A DNA stretch of 64,000 nt. Origin: Winogradskyella forsetii (lineage in GTDB: Bacteria; Bacteroidota; Bacteroidia; Flavobacteriales; Flavobacteriaceae). A model generated the notes under the pieces. It made no database searches, was not told where the DNA came from, and was given only the letters and a program-made list of their open reading frames with translations. Both the position numbers and the translations under genes were made by a program. Below, in pieces: positions 57,152 to 64,000 of the stretch (positions are counted from its first letter, which is position 1; each line of letters starts with the position of its first letter). The stretch is taken from the NCBI RefSeq assembly GCF_013394595.1, contig NZ_CP053348.1, positions 806,001 to 870,000 on the forward strand, in the 5' to 3' direction.

Positions 57152-58942
57152 ATGAATCTACAAGAGACTTTAGAATTACATTTAAAAGCAGCGATAAAAA
57201 CGTTGTTTCAATCGGAATTGGAATCGGTAGAATTTCAAGCCACTCGCAAAGAGTTTGCTGGAGATATAACGGTTGTGGTATTCCCGATGTTGCGTGTGGT
57301 AAAAGGAAATCCTGCTGTAATTGGCGAGCAAGTTGGTCAGTATTTATTGGATCATGTGGAATTGGTAAAAGGCTACAATGTGGTAAAGGGCTTTTTAAAT
57401 ATCGAAATCAGTGATAAATACTACCTCGATTTCTTTCAATCCGTAAAAGATGAAACTAAATACGGTTTTGTGGAGCAAAGGGACGACAAAGCGGTTATGG
57501 TTGAATATTCCTCGCCAAACACCAACAAACCTTTGCATTTAGGACATGTAAGAAATGTGCTTTTAGGGTATAGTGTGGCTGAAATTTTAAAAGCTTCTGG
57601 AAAGAAAGTTTACAAAACTCAAATTATCAACGATAGAGGCATCCATATTTGTAAGAGTATGTTGGCTTATGAAAGATTTGGAAAAGAAGAAACGCCTTCT
57701 GAAACTTTGAAAGGGGATAAGTTGGTTGGGAATTATTATGTGAAGTTTGATCAGGCTTATAAAGCAGAGATTTCAGAATTAATGACTCAAGGACATTCTG
57801 AGGAAGAAGCCAAGAAGAACGCACCAATTTTGTTGGAAGCCCAAGAAATGCTAATCAAATGGGAAGCTGGAGATAAAGAAGTTGTCGCCCTTTGGGAAAA
57901 AATGAACAATTGGGTTTACGAAGGATTCGAAGAAACCTATAAAAACATTGGTGTTGATTTTGACCAATACTATTATGAAAGTGAAACCTACCTTTTAGGA
58001 AAAGAATTCGTTGCTGAAGGCTTAAAAACTGGTGTCTTTTTTAAAAAAGAAGATGGTTCGGTTTGGTGCGATTTAACCGAAGACGGTTTGGACGAAAAAA
58101 TTGTATTGCGTAGTGATGGCACTGCGGTTTATATGACCCAAGATATTGGTACAGCGATTCAGCGCATAAAGGATTATCCAGATGTTGGCGGTATGGTTTA
58201 CACCGTTGGAAACGAACAGGATTACCATTTTAAAGTGTTGTTCTTAATCTTGAAAAAATTAGGATTCGATTGGGCAAAAAATCTGTTCCATTTAAGTTAC
58301 GGCATGGTTGATTTGCCAAGCGGAAAAATGAAGAGTAGGGAAGGTACCGTTGTAGATGCTGATGATTTAATCCAAGAAATGGCAGATACGGCGGAAGAGA
58401 TTTCCAAAGAATTAGGTAAGCTTGAAGATTACAACGAAGACGAAAAGAAAGCACTTTATAAAACCATAGGTTTGGGGGCTTTAAAATATTACATTTTAAA
58501 AGTCGATCCTAAAAAACGAATTTTGTTTGACCCAAAAGAATCTATCGATTTTCAAGGAAATACTGGCCCTTTTATTCAATATACTTATGCCAGAATTCAG
58601 TCTATTTTAAGAAAAGCCACTTCGACTCACTTCGGCTCCGCTCAGCGAGCAACTCTTAGTGACCAGATTGTATTACATGAAAAAGAAGAACAACTCATCA
58701 AACAATTAGAGTTATTTCCTGAAGCGATTCAAAATGCGGCAGAACAACATAGTCCTGCGTTAATTGCAAATTATACTTATGATTTGGTAAAGGATTTTAA
58801 TTCTTTTTATCAAAACGTGTCTATTCTTGGAGCGGATTCAGATCTAGAAAAGCGTTTTAGAGTTGATTTGTCAAGATTGGTTAGTCAAACCATCAAAAAC
58901 GCGTTTCAAGTTTTAGGAATTGAAGTTCCTGAGCGTATGTAG
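57152..58942 (+). CDS. argS: Arginyl-tRNA synthetase with a repeat-derived insertion
   Basis: 596 residues, class I synthetase. N-terminal Arg-specific domain, HIGH-type motif SSPNTNKPLHLGHVRNVLLG near 125, KMSKS equivalent KMKSREGTVVDADDL near 390 and the anticodon-binding helices at the end (LSRLVSQTIKNAFQVLGIEV). Charges tRNA-Arg. At residues about 490-505 the reading frame crosses CTTCGGCTCCGCTCAG (58630-58645), the reverse of the intergenic repeat core seen at 28630-28649. It gives the sequence STHFGSAQRATLSD where related proteins, from memory, are shorter. The frame remains open. Confidence 0.95.
   Translation: MNLQETLELHLKAAIKTLFQSELESVEFQATRKEFAGDITVVVFPMLRVVKGNPAVIGEQVGQYLLDHVELVKGYNVVKGFLNIEISDKYYLDFFQSVKDETKYGFVEQRDDKAVMVEYSSPNTNKPLHLGHVRNVLLGYSVAEILKASGKKVYKTQIINDRGIHICKSMLAYERFGKEETPSETLKGDKLVGNYYVKFDQAYKAEISELMTQGHSEEEAKKNAPILLEAQEMLIKWEAGDKEVVALWEKMNNWVYEGFEETYKNIGVDFDQYYYESETYLLGKEFVAEGLKTGVFFKKEDGSVWCDLTEDGLDEKIVLRSDGTAVYMTQDIGTAIQRIKDYPDVGGMVYTVGNEQDYHFKVLFLILKKLGFDWAKNLFHLSYGMVDLPSGKMKSREGTVVDADDLIQEMADTAEEISKELGKLEDYNEDEKKALYKTIGLGALKYYILKVDPKKRILFDPKESIDFQGNTGPFIQYTYARIQSILRKATSTHFGSAQRATLSDQIVLHEKEEQLIKQLELFPEAIQNAAEQHSPALIANYTYDLVKDFNSFYQNVSILGADSDLEKRFRVDLSRLVSQTIKNAFQVLGIEVPERM
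58630..58645. repeat. REP-like core inside argS (reverse copy)
   Basis: Reverse complement reads CTGAGCGGAGCCGAAG, matching CTGAGCGnAGYnGAAG of the copies at 28630 and 28794. Flanking bases CACTTCGACT upstream also match the first copy's other arm. Confidence 0.55.
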
Positions 58943-59054
58943 GTGTTAAGTTCAGCATCCAGAGTTGATGTGTATCGTCCTAAAAGGGGTTTAAAGTTTA
59001 TAATTTTAATAACCCAAAAAATTAGGTTAAATTGTATCCAATCAATTAATTACA

Positions 59055-60107
59055 TTGGAGATCGTTCGTTACATATTGTTTGCTCAGGTTTTTGTTGCGT
59101 TTTTTGTGGCTGGAGGTTTGTTTTTTAAAAGTAGACAACTTAGAAACATCACTTTATCTTTGTTGATTGCTCTCGTTGGTTTTCATATTCTACTGTTTCT
59201 TTTTGGATCTGGCGAATTGGTAAATTTGCATCCAGAATTTAAAAGTTGGTTTTATTACGAAATCGCATTCTTATTTGGTCCGTTGGTTTTTATTCACTTA
59301 CAATGTCTTATTTTAAACAAGAAAAAGCTACAAACATTAGATATTCTGCATGGTATTCCCATTATTGTTTTTTGGATTGGTTACGGTGATGTTCTGCTCA
59401 TGGAAGGTCACCTTAGAGCTCAATATATCGATGAAAACTTTTTAACAAGAACCATGTTTTGGAATTACTTATTGGCATTGCAGATGATGGTTTATGCAAT
59501 TGGCTGCTCGGTTTTTCTTTATTTGAACCGCAGGGTATTGTCAGCTCAGCGACTTCAATATGCCATGTTTTTGGTAGTAGCTTATGTCTGTTCTTCAATT
59601 CTTATTTCTTATTTGACACATTATGCAGATAGTTGGAGGGATTTTGCCTGGTACTATGTGATTCTGACATTTTTAATTTTTGGCGTTGGTTATTTTTTGG
59701 TTAAAAACCCTGATTTCTTACTTCAGATTAAAACGAAGTACTTCGCCTCTAATCTCAGCCAAAAAGATATGCTAAGAATTCAGTCTAAAATTGAAAAAGC
59801 GTTTAAAGATGATCAGGTTTTTTTAGACGGTAGTTTTAGTATATCAGCATTAAGTGATTTTTTAAATGAGAAGCAACACCATGTTTCTCAAACATTTTCG
59901 GTAATCATTTTAGAGAACTTCAACGATTACGTGAATAAGCACAGAATAGAAATTGCTAAAAAACACTTACACGATTCTAAATACAGTAATTATAAAATTG
60001 AAGCTATCGCCTTAGAAAGCGGTTTTAATAATAAAGTGACGTTTTATAAGGCCTTTACTAAGTTTGTCGGGCAAACACCTTCCAAATATCGTAAATTAAA
60101 AAAGTGA
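59055..60107 (+). CDS. Membrane-bound AraC-family transcriptional regulator
   Basis: 350 residues beginning at TTG 59055; no in-frame ATG lies between the upstream stop at 59028 and this point. Seven hydrophobic segments (such as YILFAQVFVAFFVAGGLFF and IGCSVFLYLNRR) occupy residues 5-220. The cytoplasmic end is an AraC-type double helix-turn-helix: FSISALSDFLNEKQHHVSQT, then EAIALESGFNNKVTFYKAF and VGQTPSKYRK. A one-component membrane sensor-regulator; signal and targets unknown. The following gene, 102 bases on, may be its target. Confidence 0.9.
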   Translation: MEIVRYILFAQVFVAFFVAGGLFFKSRQLRNITLSLLIALVGFHILLFLFGSGELVNLHPEFKSWFYYEIAFLFGPLVFIHLQCLILNKKKLQTLDILHGIPIIVFWIGYGDVLLMEGHLRAQYIDENFLTRTMFWNYLLALQMMVYAIGCSVFLYLNRRVLSAQRLQYAMFLVVAYVCSSILISYLTHYADSWRDFAWYYVILTFLIFGVGYFLVKNPDFLLQIKTKYFASNLSQKDMLRIQSKIEKAFKDDQVFLDGSFSISALSDFLNEKQHHVSQTFSVIILENFNDYVNKHRIEIAKKHLHDSKYSNYKIEAIALESGFNNKVTFYKAFTKFVGQTPSKYRKLKK

Positions 60108-60208
60108 AGAATTATAATTGTTTACGGTTTAACCTTTTGAAATAGAGTTCTTTTTGTTTTTTTTTGGTAACTTAGTAACAGTTAAATTGTTTATTAAAAT
60201 CTACTGTT

Positions 60209-61507
60209 ATGAAAAAATCACACATTTTAAAGTTTCGCGTAAGTACTTTTATTTCAATGTTGTTTTTAGCATTTTCCCTAAATGCTCAAACTGATTTTAA
60301 GGAATATGATGGGAAGGTCGTGGATGGTCAGTCTAATAAAACTTTAGAGGCTGTAAGCTTAAATATTAATGGTACCAACATTAGTACGATTACAAATTCT
60401 GAAGGCGAATTTAAGTTAAAGGTTCCTAACAATTATTCTGATTCTAAAATTATAGTTTCATTATTGGGCTATAACACTTATGTCCTTCCTTTGTCAGAGC
60501 TATCAAATGAAGAGAGTACAATTAAACTATATACGGCAATTACCGAATTATCTGCCGTAAGTATTTCAGCATTTAAAGATGCAAGGAGTTTAATAAAAAA
60601 AGTATTTAATGACAAGAATAAAAATTTAGAGGAAAAATCAGTATTTATGACAGCTTTTTATCGCGAAACCATAAAGCGTCGCAGTAGAAATGTATCCTTA
60701 ACAGAAGCTGTTGTTAATATTTTGAAAGAACCTTATTCATCTAGTCAACGTGATGCTATTCAGCTTGGAAAAGCTAGAAAGAGCACAGATTATAAACGTT
60801 TGGATACGGTATCAGTAAAGTTACAAGGCGGTCCATTTTCTACAGTATACATGGATATAATGAAATATCCAGAATATATTTTTACCGATGAAAGTATTAA
60901 ATCGTATCAGTTTTCTTTCGATAAGCCATCAACTATAGGTAACAGAACGGTTTATGTAGTTGATTTTAAACCAAAGAATTCTGTACTTAAAATGAATTTT
61001 GTTGGTAAACTTTTTATTGATGTAGAATCACTGGCATTGGTAAGCGCAAATTATAATTTAGACTTAAGTAATAAGTCTAAAACTAAAAACCTTTTGGTAA
61101 AAAAGAAGCCTAGTGATGTTGTGGTATATCCTTTAGAAGCAACCTATAAAGTTGATTACAAAGCGAAAGGGGATAAGTGGTATTATAGCTATTCTAACTT
61201 GAGCCTAACGTTTAAGGTGAACAAAAAGCGTCAACTTTTTAATAAGGTATATACCTTGGCAAGTGAAATGGCAGTCACCGATTGGGAGATTAATGTAGCG
61301 GATAAAAAAATAAGGAATAAAGATAAATTGAGACCAACAGTGATCATTACAGATGCTATTTCAGGATTTTCTGACCCTAACTTTTGGGGAAAATACAATC
61401 TCATAGAACCTGATAAATCCATTCAGTCTGCGATAGATAAAATCAGAAAAAATATTGAAAAGCAAAAGGAAAAGGAAAAGAGCAACACAGTAGCTGGTAC
61501 TCCTTAA
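60209..61507 (+). CDS. Exported carboxypeptidase-like-domain protein
   Basis: 432 residues. Signal peptide (FISMLFLAFSLNAQ), then a CarboxypepD_reg-like beta-sandwich (DGKVVDGQSNKTLEAVSLNI, NSEGEFKLKVPNN; residues 28-115). The remaining 300 residues form a conserved flavobacterial domain with SVFMTAFYRETIKRR, DFKPKNSVLKMNFVGKLFID and ISGFSDPNFWGKYNLIEPDK. Similar proteins sit with outer membrane assembly, but function is unknown. Own intrinsic terminator follows. Confidence 0.8.
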   Translation: MKKSHILKFRVSTFISMLFLAFSLNAQTDFKEYDGKVVDGQSNKTLEAVSLNINGTNISTITNSEGEFKLKVPNNYSDSKIIVSLLGYNTYVLPLSELSNEESTIKLYTAITELSAVSISAFKDARSLIKKVFNDKNKNLEEKSVFMTAFYRETIKRRSRNVSLTEAVVNILKEPYSSSQRDAIQLGKARKSTDYKRLDTVSVKLQGGPFSTVYMDIMKYPEYIFTDESIKSYQFSFDKPSTIGNRTVYVVDFKPKNSVLKMNFVGKLFIDVESLALVSANYNLDLSNKSKTKNLLVKKKPSDVVVYPLEATYKVDYKAKGDKWYYSYSNLSLTFKVNKKRQLFNKVYTLASEMAVTDWEINVADKKIRNKDKLRPTVIITDAISGFSDPNFWGKYNLIEPDKSIQSAIDKIRKNIEKQKEKEKSNTVAGTP

Positions 61508-61536
61508 TTTAAAAGTATAATTATTTTTAAAGAACT

Positions 61537-61564
61537 ACCCTGAATTTATTTTCAGGGTTTTTTT
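61537..61564. terminator. Bidirectional terminator between convergent genes
   Basis: ACCCTGAA (61537-61544), loop TTTATT, TTCAGGGT (61551-61558), then T-run to 61564. It reaches into the stop codon of the minus-strand DinB-like gene. Confidence 0.85.
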
Positions 61565-62108
61565 ATTTAAACTGATCTTTATAATGCAAGGCTTGCTTCA
61601 AATGTGCCAAATGATGGTTGCTATGCCAGGCATACATTCCAATGGTTTCTTCAAGAGAAAATCGTTTACCATGTTCTGGATGAATAAATTCACGTTTTAA
61701 TTCTTGATCATTCAGATTTTTAAGTAAAATACCAAGTTTTTTATGAACACCAACTAGAATAGAAATTGACGCGTCAATCGGTTCTGAATAATCAACCAAC
61801 TCCGCAAAACGGTCTTCAAAATAAGGTCTTGTAGTTGGATTCTTTTCAGTTAACGCCAATTTGAACCTCAATAAACTATTTATGTGACTATCTGCCCAGT
61901 GATGAACCACTTGCTTCATCGTCCAGCCATTTGGTCTGTATTTGTAATTGAGTTCTATTTCATTAAGGTTTGAAGTCAATGCAATTATAGATTGCGGTAA
62001 GGATTCAATAGACTGAATCCAATCTTTAATATATTGTTTGGAAATGATTTCTGGTTTTTGAAATTTGCCTATGGGAAATTTTAGTTTTTGTAATTCTACT
62101 TCTGTCAT
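61563..62108 (-). CDS. DinB/YfiT-like metal-dependent protein
   Basis: 181 residues from ATG 62108 (MTEVELQKLKFPIG); in-frame upstream starts add an unconserved leader overlapping the next gene. Family patterns are YRPNGWTMKQVVHHWADSH (first metal His), DSHINSLLRFKLALTE, and YAWHSNHHLAHLKQALHY (further His). YfiT/BstA relatives bind metal and act as thiol or S-transferases in some bacteria; here function is open. The start is four bases from the PagL-like gene's stop; likely one transcript. Confidence 0.85.
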   Translation of the reverse strand: MTEVELQKLKFPIGKFQKPEIISKQYIKDWIQSIESLPQSIIALTSNLNEIELNYKYRPNGWTMKQVVHHWADSHINSLLRFKLALTEKNPTTRPYFEDRFAELVDYSEPIDASISILVGVHKKLGILLKNLNDQELKREFIHPEHGKRFSLEETIGMYAWHSNHHLAHLKQALHYKDQFK

Positions 62109-62112
62109 AATT

Positions 62113-63384
62113 TTAGTTATCCTTAAAATTAAAACGATAAACATAACCAAAACTCAACTCCGTAAAATCTGCTTGGCCAAGGTTGGCATTTAAATGTGCG
62201 CCAACGAAAACATTATGTTTTGGAGCTTTGTTGGTACTCCATAAATAATATTTTAAACCCAGTTTGGCGGAAACCGTTCGCTTTATTTCGTAATACCAGT
62301 TTAATTCGCCTAACACTTCTACAGTGTCTCCATTTCCATTTTCATAAGAATACCCTTGATTAAGCTGCCAATCTATTTTGTAGAATGGTTTATAAATATT
62401 GAGGCCAAGATCAAATTCAAAACCAACGTGGTCCATTAATAATTCCGAGGTTGCGAACAGCCCAAAAGCGGTGGCATAACCAAAAGGGTTTTCCGTAAAA
62501 TGTGGGAATTGCTCTTCAACTAAAGTTTCATTATTATTTATATAATCGTAGTAGTGTTCGTAAAATCTATAGTAAAATCCACCACCAAATTTAAATGTGT
62601 TATTCACTATTTTTCCTGCCGAAGCCGAAATAGTATAAACTTCTTTTTTGGTATTGAATTTTTCAGACAAAACATTTTGACCTAAACCAAACCGAAAGGA
62701 AAGGTAATTTTGGGATTTAGCTTTAAAAACTGGTTTTTCAAAATTTGAAACTTCATGTTTTTTATGGTCAATTTTAGCAGAAATACTTGCAGCCAAAGAA
62801 TTTAATCCTTGATTCGGTAAATTGGTGTGTCCATTGGAATGGTGCAAATAGCCCAAACCAAATCGCCAGTCTATTGCATGGGTTTTAAAAATATCATAAT
62901 ATAAAAAGGAACGAAACGACCAATTAAATTTTGTAGTTATCGCTCTATTGAATTCGTTGGTAATTTCGTCATATTGCGTATCCATATAGGAACTGCCAAA
63001 TCCAATTTGTAAGCCTAAACCTTGAATTTGTTTTTTCAAAATTGAAAATTCTATGAACGGTAAAATACTATAAGCACGACCAATATTTTCCGAATTTCCA
63101 AAGTCTGTATAACCAAAAGAAATCCCTGTTTTTGGATAGTTTAGTCTAGCTGCCCATTCCTTTTCGGAATTAAAATTGTAGCGTCCAATGCTAAGAAATA
63201 GATTTTTTTGAAGTTTAGTTTCGGGAAAATCAGTATTGGCTTCCATTGTTTTTCCAACAAGAATTTCAGGAATGAAAAATAGGGATGAATTGTCATTCGT
63301 AGTTGCTGATTGTGTAAAACCGTTTTGAGAAAAAAGGACAAAAGCTATTATCGTAATGAAACGTTGATAGTTCTTAAATTGCAT
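62113..63384 (-). CDS. PagL-like lipid A 3-O-deacylase/outer membrane barrel protein
   Basis: 423 residues. Signal peptide (FITIIAFVLFSQNGFTQ). The PagL-type active-site pattern FGLGYLHHSNGHTNLPNQGL (His-Ser near residue 178) stands in a series of outer membrane strands. True PagL is about 150 residues, so a long N- and C-terminal barrel extends this protein; such larger forms are common in Bacteroidota. Likely trims an acyl chain from lipid A in the outer membrane. Just 31 bases from the TonB-dependent receptor stop. Confidence 0.8.
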   Translation of the reverse strand: MQFKNYQRFITIIAFVLFSQNGFTQSATTNDNSSLFFIPEILVGKTMEANTDFPETKLQKNLFLSIGRYNFNSEKEWAARLNYPKTGISFGYTDFGNSENIGRAYSILPFIEFSILKKQIQGLGLQIGFGSSYMDTQYDEITNEFNRAITTKFNWSFRSFLYYDIFKTHAIDWRFGLGYLHHSNGHTNLPNQGLNSLAASISAKIDHKKHEVSNFEKPVFKAKSQNYLSFRFGLGQNVLSEKFNTKKEVYTISASAGKIVNNTFKFGGGFYYRFYEHYYDYINNNETLVEEQFPHFTENPFGYATAFGLFATSELLMDHVGFEFDLGLNIYKPFYKIDWQLNQGYSYENGNGDTVEVLGELNWYYEIKRTVSAKLGLKYYLWSTNKAPKHNVFVGAHLNANLGQADFTELSFGYVYRFNFKDN

Positions 63385-63415
63385 TGGTCACATAGATTGG
63401 TACCACAATAAACAA

Positions 63416-64000
63416 TTAAAAATTGACTCTAAAACTAAAATTTGGCGTAAATTTTAACGATCTATTATCGATTTCAATAATGGAATCGTCTGAATCTAAG
63501 CTATAATAGCGATTGACAATATTGGTTTGATTGAAGATATTCCAAACAGAAGCACCAACCTCAGCTTTTATTTTTTTAGAAATTTTAAAATTATAAATGG
63601 CCGAAATATCTGTTCTAAAATAATCAGGTAATCGAGAACTGTTAGGTGTGTTGTATTCTATAATAGAATTGCTATTATCTTGCGATGTTAATGGCGATGT
63701 GTACGGTCTTCCAGAATGCCAATTGATACCAAAACCGACTTTAAAATTGTGTTTGCTGTACGTTAAAGAGGCATTGGCAACCTGTCGTAAATCTAAAGTA
63801 TTTGGAAACGAATTGCCGTCGTTCAAATTTTCAAAATGATAATCGTTTTTGCTGAATGTATAACTCAGCCATGTACTAAAATCATTAATGCGTTTATTGA
63901 TTAAAAAGTCAATGCCTTTAACCGTATATGAGCCAATGTCGTTTGTAAACTGAAATTGGTTTTGAAATCCTTGACTTTGAGCGGTAATATTGCTCACGTT
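63416..64000 (-). CDS. TonB-dependent receptor, C-terminal part (partial at window edge)
   Basis: At least 193 residues; the 5' part is beyond the window. The visible piece is the C-terminal barrel of a TonB-dependent receptor: VKGIDFLINKRINDFSTWLS, NDYHFENLNDGNSFPNTLD, FKVGFGINWHSGRPYTSP, VGASVWNIFNQTNIVNR and the terminal SFRVNF with a C-terminal Phe. Ligand unknown. Upstream of the PagL-like and DinB-like genes on the same strand. Confidence 0.88.
   Translation of the reverse strand, partial: NVSNITAQSQGFQNQFQFTNDIGSYTVKGIDFLINKRINDFSTWLSYTFSKNDYHFENLNDGNSFPNTLDLRQVANASLTYSKHNFKVGFGINWHSGRPYTSPLTSQDNSNSIIEYNTPNSSRLPDYFRTDISAIYNFKISKKIKAEVGASVWNIFNQTNIVNRYYSLDSDDSIIEIDNRSLKFTPNFSFRVNF

Noticed and set aside
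58943..59128. 61-codon frame beginning just after the argS stop
   Set aside because: Overlaps the start of the AraC-family gene in another frame, is Cys-rich and low quality; likely a shadow.

Overview
The window looks like a chromosomal segment of a low-GC, probably marine member of the Flavobacteriaceae (Bacteroidota). Evidence: AT-rich codon use; start regions that are A-rich and lack Shine-Dalgarno sites; promoters of the Bacteroidota type (TTG, about 19 bases, TAnnTTTG); zinc-free ribosomal proteins bL36 and uS14; and family-typical genes such as a Tat-exported dienelactone hydrolase, a TPR sensor kinase, a PagL-like outer membrane protein and a TonB-dependent receptor. Genus was not determined. 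No rRNA, tRNA, CRISPR array, prophage or insertion sequence was recognised.

Layout. 1-10.7 kb holds mixed housekeeping and accessory genes: a dienelactone hydrolase broken by one in-frame stop, a PaiB-like FMN protein, a DUF1569 protein, radC, a polysaccharide-deacetylase-like protein with a HAD phosphatase, rarA, a rhomboid protease, rlmB and a BamA/TamA-like outer membrane protein. 10.8-28.5 kb is one continuous ribosomal supercluster on the plus strand: rpsL-rpsG-fusA, then the S10, spc and alpha blocks to rpoA-rplQ, with no tuf gene between fusA and rpsJ and no map or adk after secY. Most gene gaps are 0-20 bases; a few are long and carry strong palindromes (rpsJ/rplC, rpsN/rpsH, infA/rpmJ, rpsK/rpsD, rpoA/rplQ). 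A clear terminator closes the cluster.

28.9-36.1 kb (plus strand): carA, eno, gltA, a guanidine-modifying enzyme and an outer membrane protein. 36.1-43.6 kb: phospholipid synthesis (cdsA, psd, an acyl-CoA-binding protein), a LUD protein, ftsH and rsfS on the minus strand, then birA, an SRPBCC protein, pyrE and a Nudix hydrolase. 43.7-47.0 kb: a tight three-gene minus-strand operon of a RimK-type ATP-grasp ligase, a GCS2 ligase and an N-formylglutamate amidohydrolase-like enzyme, which looks like a pathway making and trimming an unknown glutamyl-type peptide or protein tag. This is the best candidate in the window for an uncharacterised system.

47.2-64 kb: a small membrane protein, an M14 carboxypeptidase lipoprotein, ctlX, a TPR histidine kinase, a very large VIT/vWA/TonB/TPR/DUF2135 fusion protein, argS (apparently carrying a repeat-derived insertion), a membrane-bound AraC regulator, a carboxypeptidase-like-domain surface protein, a DinB-type enzyme, a PagL-like lipid A deacylase and the end of a TonB-dependent receptor. 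Small palindromic intergenic repeats of several families recur, including a multi-branched element downstream of rplQ.
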